DNA of 64,000 nt, taken from the NCBI RefSeq assembly GCF_000718635.1, contig NZ_JOBF01000006.1, positions 1-64,000 on the forward strand. Reading direction: 5' to 3'. Origin of the DNA: Streptomyces varsoviensis. GTDB lineage: Bacteria > Actinomycetota > Actinomycetes > Streptomycetales > Streptomycetaceae. Both the position numbers and the translations under genes were made by a program. The notes beneath the pieces were generated by a model. It made no database searches. It saw only the letters and a list, made by a program, of their open reading frames with translations, and was not told where the DNA came from. Below, in pieces: positions 1 to 7,029 of the stretch. Position 1 is the stretch's first letter. The number at the start of each line of letters is the position of its first letter.

Positions 1-251
1 CTTCCGGCGTGGTCACTACGTTAGCGGATTTCCCTGGCGACTCATAATCGAGCCGGTGGTCCGAATTCCGGCATGCCGAAATTCATCCCGTTCAGGGGCG
101 GTGCTTGTAGTGATGTGCCGCCGGTGCGGCCGAGGTGGTTGTCCCGCTGTCCTGGCGGACCGCGCGGCAACTCGGAGCACACTACACGAGGGGTCGCCGG
201 GCATCAAAACCGGTGGCGGGCGGCCGCAAGGGCAGGTATGGGGCGGTGTCG

Positions 252-1061
252 TCAGCCCTGGCCGGAGGCGAGTTCGCGGCTGCGGTCGCGGGCGGCTTCG
301 AGGGCGGCGATGAGGGCGGCGCGTACGCCGTGGTTCTCCAGTTCGCGGATGGCGCTGATCGTGGTGCCGGCCGGGGACATGACGGCCTCGCGGAGCTTGA
401 CCGGGTGTTCGCCGCTGTCGCGGAGCATGACGGCGGCGCCGATGGCGGCCTGGACGATCAGGTCGTGCGCCTTGTCGCGGGGCAGGCCGAGCAGGATGCC
501 GGCGTCTGTCATCGCCTCGACGAGGTAGTAGAAGTACGCGGGGCCCGAGCCGGAGAGGGCGGTGGCCGCGTCCTGCTGGCTCTCGGCGACGCGGAGCGTC
601 TTGCCGACCGGGTTGAAGAGCGCCTCGGTGCGCTGGAGGTGGGCCTCCGTGGCGTGGGTGCCGGGAGAGATGACGGACATGCCCTCGTCGACGAGGACGG
701 GGGTGTTCGGCATGACGCGGACGACGGGCGTGCCGGCCGGGAGCCGTTCCTCGAAGAAGGTGGTGGGGAGGCCGGCCGCCGCGCTGATGACCAGGCGGTC
801 CTCGGCGAGGTGCGGGGCGAGGTCGTCGAGGAGGGCGCCCATGTCCTGCGGTTTGACCGCGAGGACGAGGATGTCGGCGGTCTTGGCGGCTTCGGCGTTG
901 GTCGCGGACTCGACGCCGTACTTGTCGCGCAGCTCCGCGGCGCGTTCCGGGCGGCGGGTGGTGACCAGGAGGTCCGCGGGGGACCAGCCGGCGCGGATCA
1001 TGCCGGAGAGCAGGGCCTCGCCGATCTTCCCGGTGCCGAGTACTGCGACCTTCTGGGACAT
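252..1061 (-). CDS. proC: Pyrroline-5-carboxylate reductase
   Basis: Last step of proline synthesis: NAD(P)H-dependent reduction of pyrroline-5-carboxylate to proline in the cytoplasm. The 269-residue product has the usual length. A Rossmann nucleotide-binding loop lies at residues 8-19 (GTGKIGEALLSG). The C-terminal dimerisation and substrate part is at residues 171-188 (GSGPAYFYYLVEAM...) and 227-242 (VMSPAGTTIS...). The ATG at 1061 was chosen because the P5CR N-terminus (MSQKVAVLGTGKIG) starts there and a GGTGAGG sequence precedes it. A 19-residue upstream extension in the same frame has no family counterpart. The gene appears to stand alone; no clear terminator was seen in the 251 bases downstream of it, where I recognise no other gene. 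Confidence 0.96.
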   Translation of the reverse strand: MSQKVAVLGTGKIGEALLSGMIRAGWSPADLLVTTRRPERAAELRDKYGVESATNAEAAKTADILVLAVKPQDMGALLDDLAPHLAEDRLVISAAAGLPTTFFEERLPAGTPVVRVMPNTPVLVDEGMSVISPGTHATEAHLQRTEALFNPVGKTLRVAESQQDAATALSGSGPAYFYYLVEAMTDAGILLGLPRDKAHDLIVQAAIGAAVMLRDSGEHPVKLREAVMSPAGTTISAIRELENHGVRAALIAALEAARDRSRELASGQG

Positions 1062-1419
1062 GGGTCTGTTCACCTCACCGATGCTCTGGACGTATCGCGG
1101 GCCATCCTCGCATTTCACTTCCGCGGCGAACCGTGGGTTTCGTCTGCTGGGATGGGCCCGACGGGAGGGCCGCCACGCCTCGTGGAAGGCCCGCGGGACA
1201 GCTCGCTGGACGGCTCGCTGGGCGGCTCGCGGGGCGGGAGAGGGGGCGTGGGGCGCGCGGGGAGGGCGCTTCCTGGGGGGCGTCCGCCGGCGTGAACGGA
1301 GCGGTCAATTCCGGTTCAGTGACCCTGAGTTCATTTTGCTGTTACATGACTAATCTCAACTCAACGCTGTTCTTTGGACACAATGAAGGTGAGTGTCCAA
1401 CCACGCCGTAGGGGGGTCG
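1062..1419. other. Intergenic region with short tandem motif
   Basis: No convincing gene. Around 1199-1240 a 12-base motif (close to GGCTCGCTGGAC) is repeated about three times. From about 1315 to 1392 the composition is unusually AT-rich for this chromosome. That makes it a plausible promoter zone for the rightward small secreted-protein gene that follows, but I cannot assign a clean -35/-10 pair. Confidence 0.4.
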
Positions 1420-1806
1420 ATGGCCGTGGCATCCCAGCCGGCCGGCCGTTCGCTGCTGACCGTTCTGTCGATGCTGCTCGCCCTCCTCTTGGCCGTCGAC
1501 GGCCTGACCACACAGGTCGCTCCGGTCTCCGCCGCCACTTCGCTGCCCACCGCCTCCTCCACCGCGCTCACCGAGCGGGCCGAGGAGGAGGCCGAGCGCC
1601 GCGAGACGCGTCGGGCCACCGGGTCCTCGGTCGCCGTGCCCGTACCGCCGCCGCTTGCCGGGCGCGGCCGCGTGACCGACCCCGGCCGTGCCGGGAGGGA
1701 CACCCATGCCCGTACGCGGGAGTGCGGGCGCGACATCGGGCGGGCGGGCTCGCCGTTCGTGAGAGCCGGCGAGTTGCCCATCGCTCTTCAGGTCTTCCGC
1801 TGCTGA
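1420..1806 (+). CDS. Putative small secreted protein
   Basis: I do not recognise the family. The 128-residue product begins with a short polar stretch and then a hydrophobic segment (residues 11-24, LLTVLSMLLALLLA) ending near an AxA-type site, as in a signal peptide. An acidic/basic helix (ERAEEEAERRETRR) follows, then Pro/Gly/Arg-rich sequence without domains. The ATG at 1420 follows a strong G-run (TAGGGGGG) at short spacing; an in-frame GTG at 1393 is an alternative start. The downstream half is low in complexity and could be spurious, so the confidence is moderate. Confidence 0.42.
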   Translation: MAVASQPAGRSLLTVLSMLLALLLAVDGLTTQVAPVSAATSLPTASSTALTERAEEEAERRETRRATGSSVAVPVPPPLAGRGRVTDPGRAGRDTHARTRECGRDIGRAGSPFVRAGELPIALQVFRC

Positions 1807-2135
1807 CAGTTCTGTCAGCTTCCGGCTTGTCCCCCTCCTCGCCGGCCCCTTTCCCGCCGAGCATCCCCATTTCTCGGCGGCATTTCCGGCAGCTTCCTCG
1901 GCGGCTCTCTCGGCTGCCGCGGGCAGGTCGTACGCGCCCTTGACCGGCTCGGCCGACTCGGCCGACTCGGCCGGCTCGACTGGTTCCACCGGCTTGGCCC
2001 GGTTGGTCCGGTTGGCCGTTGGTCGGCTCGTACGGTCCGCGCTGCCCGCACGGGGGCCCGATCCGCTCAGTCATCACCCGCCAGGTAACGCAACTCATCG
2101 ACGCGCGCCGCCGTGGCGCGCTGGAGGCGCTCCGC
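1807..2135. other. Intergenic low-complexity region
   Basis: No gene supported. From about 1945 to 2025 there are short iterated motifs (GGCCGACTC repeats, then GGTTGGTCC/GGTTGGCC). Open frames on the minus strand here encode only Pro/Ala/Glu/Ser-biased sequence and look like products of the base composition. The SulP gene's GGAGG ribosome-binding site lies at the right edge. Confidence 0.4.
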
Positions 2136-3911
2136 ATGCAGAATTCTCCGCTCAACCGTGTCCGAAAAGTCCGTGCTCGACGGGGCCGACCGCACGGCCC
2201 CTCCCCCTGGGCGGCCGCTCAGTCGGCGAAGTCCGTGGGCTCTGACAGTTCCGCCGGTTCCGCCAGTTCCGCCGGTCCCGCCGGGGCCGCCGGGGCCGCC
2301 GGGCCGTCGGCGCGGTCCTTGGTCGCCCGGGTCGTGGGGTCGCCCTGGTTTCGGGCCGATGCCCGCGCCGATCTCACCGCCTCGCTCGTCGTCTTCCTCG
2401 TCGCCCTCCCCCTCTGCGTCGGCGTCGCCGTCGCCTCCGGGGTCCCGGCCGAGCTGGGGCTCGTCACCGGCATCGTCGGCGGTCTGCTGACGGGGCTGCT
2501 GCCCGGCAGCAGCCTCCAGGTCAGCGGCCCGGCGGCCGGGCTGACCGTGCTGGTCTACGAGGCCGTGCGGGAGTACGGGCTCGGGGCGCTCGGCGTCCTG
2601 GTGCTCATCGCCGGCCTGTTGCAGATGACGATGGGGGCGCTGGGCATAGGCCGGTGGTTCCGGGCCATATCCGTCGCCGTGGTGCACGGGATGCTCGCGG
2701 GCATCGGGCTCGTACTCATCGCGGGCCAGCTCTACGCGCTCGCCGACGCCAAGGCTCCGGCCGGGGGGCTGGAGAAGATCGGCTCGCTGCCGGGGCTCGT
2801 CGTGGACACGGCCGGGTCCTCCGCCGCGCTGACCGCTGTCGCGGTCGGGGCCGGGACGATCGCCGTACTCGTCCTGTGGCCGCGCTGGCCGCGCGGCGCG
2901 CGTGCGCTGCCCGCGCCCCTCGCGGCGGTGGCGCTGGCGACGGTCGTCGTGGCGGTCCTCGGGCTGCCGGTGGCGCGGGTCGAGGTCCAGGGCCTGCTCG
3001 CCTCGGTGCAGCCGCCGGGCGCGGCCGACTTCGCGCTCCTGGCGGACGTGGGGGTGCTGGGCACTGTCCTCGCGTTCACGCTGATCGCGTCCGCCGAGTC
3101 GCTGTTCAGCGCGGCGGCCGTGGACCGGCTGCACGACGGGCCGCGTACCGAGTACAACAAGGAACTCATCGCGCAGGGCGCGGGCAACGCGGTGTGCGGG
3201 GTGCTCGGCGCGCTGCCGATGACGGCCGTGATCGTACGGAGCTCGGCCAATGTACGGGCCGGGGCGCGGACGAAGATGTCGCGCGTGCTGCACGGGGCCT
3301 GGCTGCTGATCTTCGCGGTGCTCTTCCCCGCCGCCCTGGGCGTCATTCCGCTGGCCGCCCTCGCGGGCGTCCTGGTGCACGCCGGCTGGAAGCTCATTCC
3401 GCTGCGCGAGCTGGGACCGCTGTGGCGTCAGCATCGGGGGGAGGCCGTGGTGCTGATGGTGACTGCTGTGGCCATCGTGGCGACCAATATGTTCGAGGGC
3501 GTGATCATCGGGCTCCTCATGGCGGTCGCCAAGGCCGCGTGGGAGACGTCGCACGTACACGTACGAGTCGAGAACGCGCCAGTGAGCGGCGGGGGCGCCG
3601 CTTCGGCCGGTACGGCGGCGTCCGGTGAGCCGGCTGCGGCCGGGCCGGCTGCCGATGGGACGGCTGCCGCCGGGACGGTACGGGTCCGAGTGCTCGGCAG
3701 CGCGAACTTCCTGCGGTTGCCGAAGCTGCTCGACGAACTGGAGAAACTGACGCACTCGCTACCGCGCGAGCGGGGCGTGGAGCTGGACCTCAGCGGCCTG
3801 CGCCACGCCGACCACGCGTGCCGCGTGGCCCTGGAAACCTGGGCAGAACGCCACGCTCCGGCCGCGTCCGGGCCGGCAGCCACCCTGAAGGCGCTGCCTT
3901 CGGAGGCGTGA
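2136..3911 (+). CDS. SulP-family inorganic anion transporter with STAS domain
   Basis: Predicted inner-membrane transporter of the SulP/SLC26 family (sulfate, bicarbonate or related anions; substrate not deducible). The 591-residue product has an N-terminal Ser/Ala/Gly low-complexity tail (about residues 32-50). It continues with the SulP start signature (RADLTASLVVFLVALPLCVGVA) and about 10-12 hydrophobic segments to about residue 470. A cytoplasmic linker leads to a STAS-like domain at about residues 513-585 (VRVLGSANFLRLPKLL, ELDLSGL). The ATG at 2136 is supported by GGAGG eight bases upstream; longer in-frame extensions add only Arg/Pro-rich sequence. A 14-bp hairpin terminator follows immediately. 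SulP genes often pair with a carbonic anhydrase; none is adjacent here. Confidence 0.93.
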   Translation: MQNSPLNRVRKVRARRGRPHGPSPWAAAQSAKSVGSDSSAGSASSAGPAGAAGAAGPSARSLVARVVGSPWFRADARADLTASLVVFLVALPLCVGVAVASGVPAELGLVTGIVGGLLTGLLPGSSLQVSGPAAGLTVLVYEAVREYGLGALGVLVLIAGLLQMTMGALGIGRWFRAISVAVVHGMLAGIGLVLIAGQLYALADAKAPAGGLEKIGSLPGLVVDTAGSSAALTAVAVGAGTIAVLVLWPRWPRGARALPAPLAAVALATVVVAVLGLPVARVEVQGLLASVQPPGAADFALLADVGVLGTVLAFTLIASAESLFSAAAVDRLHDGPRTEYNKELIAQGAGNAVCGVLGALPMTAVIVRSSANVRAGARTKMSRVLHGAWLLIFAVLFPAALGVIPLAALAGVLVHAGWKLIPLRELGPLWRQHRGEAVVLMVTAVAIVATNMFEGVIIGLLMAVAKAAWETSHVHVRVENAPVSGGGAASAGTAASGEPAAAGPAADGTAAAGTVRVRVLGSANFLRLPKLLDELEKLTHSLPRERGVELDLSGLRHADHACRVALETWAERHAPAASGPAATLKALPSEA

Positions 3912-3930
3912 CCGCCGCCACATGACCGCA

Positions 3931-3967
3931 CGGGCCCGCCGTCGCCGGAGGGACGACGGCGGGCCCG
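3931..3967 (+). terminator. Intrinsic-type hairpin after SulP gene
   Basis: A perfect 14-bp stem (CGGGCCCGCCGTCG, 3931-3944; complement 3954-3967) with a 9-base loop lies 20 bases after the SulP stop. There is no U-tract, as is common in Streptomyces terminators. Confidence 0.75.
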
Positions 3968-3969
3968 CT

Positions 3970-4580
3970 CAGCCGGGCGGAGGCCCGGCGGCACGACCTG
4001 GGGTACCTCGCCAGGGGCGAGGCCCTGGTGCCTACGCGGACGGGTGACGTCAGGGCGCGCCTGAATCCGGCGCCGGCTCGGCCGGAACGCGTCGCATGCT
4101 CGGCGCGGACTCGCGGAGGGACGGCCACGGGCTGCTCGGCCGGGTGGGGGCCTCCGGCGGTGCGGCCTCGGGTACCTCACCGGGGGCGAGGCCTGGTGCC
4201 TACGCGGCCGAAGAACGCCCGGGGCAGCCCGGCGTTGGCTTGGCCGGAGCACGCGGCGTGCTCGGTGCGGACGCGCGGGGGTGCGGCCTGAGGGCACCTC
4301 GCCGGGGGCGAGGCTGCGTACGTACGCGACCGAAGGACGTCGGGGACGCTTCTGGACCCGGCGTCGGCTGGGCCGGAGCACGCCGGACGCTCGGCGCGGG
4401 CCCGCGGAGGGACGGCCACAGGCCTGCTCAGCCGGGTAGGCCCCGGCGGGGCGGCCTGGGGGCGAGGCCGAGGACGGCCGAAGGACGTGGGGGCGCGCCT
4501 GCGTCCGGCGCCGGCTCGGCCGGAGCGCGTCGCATGTTCGGCGCGGGCCCGCGGCGGCGGGGTGCGTCGTGGGCTTCGGG
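3970..4580. repeat. Degenerate tandem repeat field, units of about 130-160 bp
   Basis: About four related units are seen. Equivalent points (CCGGCG ahead of GGCT-GGCCGGA) fall at 4067, 4229, 4358 and 4503, so spacings are 162, 129 and 145 bases. Each unit also carries a hairpin-like block (ACCTCGCC-n-GGGGCGAGGC, near 4005, 4171 and 4293), and a partial unit precedes the first. The spacings are not all multiples of three and no continuous protein repeat results, so the field is probably non-coding. It fills the gap between the SulP terminator and the next gene. Confidence 0.7.
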
Positions 4581-4709
4581 TGGGTGTATGGGCCGGGTGC
4601 TTCGGTCGGGGGGCGGAGGGCGACCCGGATGTGGGAGGGCGGGGAACTCCGGAGGCGGTCAGGGTCTTCCCCCATGGTGTTCGCGGCGGGGCGGCGGGAC
4701 CGTGGCGGT

Positions 4710-5180
4710 ATGAGTCGTTCATACCGTTCAGGTGAGGTATCCCGTGCCGAGGAGCGGCAGTTGGCCGTGGCCTCGGCCACTCTCGGTCCGTGGCGGACCG
4801 CGGCGGCGGTCGGCGCGCTCGGCGGCGGAGTGTCGCTCGGGTTCGACGCGGTCGTCGGGGACTTCGGCCTCGGCGCCGTGGCCGGTTCGCTGTCCCTCGC
4901 GCTGATGCTGTTCTTCTTGGTCGGCGGCGCGGGCGCGGCGCTCGGCAGCCGCGGCGGCAGCGCCGCCGACCACCGCATTCGCCGTTGGGCCCGCGCCCAC
5001 CCCTGGCGGGTCGCCCTGGTGCCCGCCGCCGCGCTGCTGGTCAGCGACTTCCTGATGCGCCAGATCCTGACGAGCGAGGGCTTCTTCAGCAGCTTCTGGG
5101 ACGGCCTCGGCCGCGCGGCCCTGGTCGCCGGCGCGGTCGGCCTGATCGGAGCGATGAGCGGCGCCCGCCGACGGGCTTGA
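4710..5180 (+). CDS. Conserved-looking small integral membrane protein
   Basis: I do not recognise a named family. The 156-residue product has a short polar N-terminus and then about four hydrophobic segments (near residues 26-45, 52-70, 95-112 and 130-148). Between them is a Gly/Arg-rich cytoplasmic-type loop (GSRGGSAADHRIRRWARAHP). It ends with basic residues. The ATG at 4710 was chosen because the sequence before it (Gly/Arg-rich, running into the repeat field) does not look like protein. No strong Shine-Dalgarno sequence is visible. Function unknown. Confidence 0.72.
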   Translation: MSRSYRSGEVSRAEERQLAVASATLGPWRTAAAVGALGGGVSLGFDAVVGDFGLGAVAGSLSLALMLFFLVGGAGAALGSRGGSAADHRIRRWARAHPWRVALVPAAALLVSDFLMRQILTSEGFFSSFWDGLGRAALVAGAVGLIGAMSGARRRA

Positions 5181-5310
5181 GCCCGGAAAAGTCGGGGGGA
5201 GCCGGGTCCTGCCCGCCCCGGCCTCAGGGGGCGGCGGCCGCCCCCTGTCGCCCGAGCGGGGCTGATGGGCCTGTGGTTCCGCCTGAGCCGACGGCCAAGA
5301 GACTTGCCGC

Positions 5311-5765
5311 CCGGCTTGAGTCGATGGCTGGTGCCCACCCCGCCTCAGAGACGGGCCGGGGACGGCCAGCCGGCCCGGGCGCGTGGCCCGTGGTCTCAGC
5401 GCCTCGCCTGACCGAATAGCGAGGGGCGCCAGACCGCGTCAGCCGAGGCAACGGATGGGCGCGCGGCCGCCCTGGCCAAGGAGGCGGCCCAGCAGTCTCG
5501 CCTCGCCTACGCGGGGCGGGGTGTACGACCGTCGCGTCTCCGCGGGCAGATCGGGAGTACGGGAGTAACCGCCTGACCCGCACGGGGCCGGTGATCCTAC
5601 GGCCCCACCCGCACCTGCGACCGGTAGGTCTACCGCCCGGCTTGAGACGAAGGCTGGTGCCCACCCCGCCTCAGAGACGGGCCGGGACGGCCAGCCGGCC
5701 CGGGCGCGTGGCTCGTGGTCTCGGCGCCTCGCCTGACCGGGTGGCTAGGGGCGCCAGAGGGCGTC
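5311..5765. repeat. Two direct copies of a ~130-bp element, 325 bp apart
   Basis: Copy 1 is about 5311-5440 and copy 2 about 5636-5765. Both begin CCCGGCTTGAG and run through GCTGGTGCCCACCCCGCCTC to GGGGCGCCAGA with few differences, at an exact offset of 325 bases. The whole 5181-5934 gap has no supportable gene; the sequence between the copies is also GC-rich and partly related to the copies' left flanks. No target-site duplication or transposase is visible. Confidence 0.85.
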
Positions 5766-5934
5766 GGACGGCCAGGGGCTCGTCCCTACTGTGCGGGGCG
5801 GGGCGCGTGACCGGTTCGGTTCAGTGGGGGCTCGGCGTACGAGCCGGGCTGGCGGTCGTTCTGGGTGTGTTGCCGGTGGGGCGGGGCTGGCGGCTCCTGC
5901 TAGGCACAGCGGGCGGAGCGTTTGGGCGTTCGGG

Positions 5935-6444
5935 TTACCGGGTTTTGCGTTTTTTGGGTTTGTTGGCCGGGTTGCCCGTGCGGGCGGTGCGGCGGCGCTC
6001 GTAGCGTTGGCGTTCTTGCTCGTACTCGGCGCGGCGGAGTTTTTCGCCGGGGGCTTCGATGAGGGTGCGGCAGAAGTAGGCGAGGAGGATGCCGACGAAG
6101 CCGATGACGCGGATGCTGCGCATCGACTTCTCGGCGGCGGCGTCGAGGGGGGCGTCCGGGCGGCGTACGAAGCCGGTCCAGGTGTGCCGGAAGGCGAGCG
6201 CGCTGCAGATGGCGAAGGCCACCACGAGCAGGACGTTGACCAGGCTGCCCGCCTTGGCGTCCGTTACGCCCTGGAAGGCGAAGCGGAGGACGAGGCAGCC
6301 GGCCGCGGCGGCGGCCAGGGCGCCGATCGCGGTCGCGGCGCGGCGCAGCGCGTAACCGCCGTCGTGGTTCAGCCAGGTCGTGCCGTAGAACCGGATCTCC
6401 GTGGGCTGAGGGCCCGCGTCCGGGGCCTGCCGCTCGTCGCTCAT
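5935..6444 (-). CDS. Conserved-looking membrane protein, unknown function
   Basis: The 169-residue product is not assignable to a named family. It starts with a polar segment (MSDERQAPDAGPQPTE, then IRFYGTTWLNHDGGYALRRA) and has three to four hydrophobic helices (about residues 36-56, 68-86 and 108-126). It ends in a long, strongly basic tail (RRAEYEQERQRYERRR... KPKKRKTR), which by the positive-inside rule should be cytoplasmic. The charged tail could contact nucleic acid or acidic lipids; that is only inference. The start at 6444 is the first in-frame ATG and gives a plausible N-terminus. Confidence 0.8.
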   Translation of the reverse strand: MSDERQAPDAGPQPTEIRFYGTTWLNHDGGYALRRAATAIGALAAAAAGCLVLRFAFQGVTDAKAGSLVNVLLVVAFAICSALAFRHTWTGFVRRPDAPLDAAAEKSMRSIRVIGFVGILLAYFCRTLIEAPGEKLRRAEYEQERQRYERRRTARTGNPANKPKKRKTR

Positions 6445-6541
6445 GCCCTCGATTATCGCCCGGCCGTGTCCCGTCGAAGTGGACGGGCCGCTCGTACCGT
6501 GCCGAACCGCACCCCCGCCCCGCCGCCCGGCCAGGGCGCCG

Positions 6542-6862
6542 TCAGCCCGAGCAGCGCACCGTGATGAAGCCGTCGCTGCCCGTCTTCACGTAGGCGTCGG
6601 AGACGTACTGGCCCGGGGCGATGCTGTCCCAGATGTCGGTTGTGCCGTAGGGGCCGGTCACGCGCTGGCCGCGGGTCTGGCAGCGGATCGGTACGCGCGA
6701 GCCGATGGCCAGTGTCTTGACGAGCTGGCTGGCGGCGCTGGGGCCGCGGCGGACGTTGAGCTGCACGCCGGGCGCCACCGGGTAGTAGACGGCGCTCGCG
6801 GCTCGCACCTCGCTCCGCACCTCGGCGCTCTCGTTCGTTTCTTCGGTCTCTTCCACCGCCAT
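6542..6862 (-). CDS. SH3-domain-like small protein
   Basis: The 106-residue product contains a bacterial SH3-like fold: VYYPVAPGVQLNVRRGPS at about residues 26-43, the usual N-x-R-x-G-P-S signature, followed by short beta-strand sequences to the C-terminus (YVKTGSDGFITVRCSG). Two cysteines may pair. There is no signal peptide with the chosen start. ATG at 6862 is preferred because GGGAGGG lies five bases upstream; an ATG 15 bases further up overlaps that site. SH3b domains often bind cell-wall peptides; export is not evident here, so the partner is unknown. Confidence 0.75.
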   Translation of the reverse strand: MAVEETEETNESAEVRSEVRAASAVYYPVAPGVQLNVRRGPSAASQLVKTLAIGSRVPIRCQTRGQRVTGPYGTTDIWDSIAPGQYVSDAYVKTGSDGFITVRCSG

Positions 6863-7029
6863 GTGGCCCTCCCCCATGGGTTTCTCGCGCCCCGCGCGGA
6901 CGGCGGGGCCCCAACCGGTCGCGGCGGCCGGTGACATGCGCAGGCTAGCAACGCTTCCCGGGAACCGTACGCACCATCGACTAGGCTCCGGGCGTCGCGT
7001 GGACGCGGCCGAGATCACGGGGGTGGGGT

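Noticed and set aside
1342..1989. Minus-strand frame of about 215 codons between proC and SulP genes
   Set aside because: Pro/Ala/Arg-biased, no domain, overlaps the better supported secreted-protein frame and a simple-sequence stretch.
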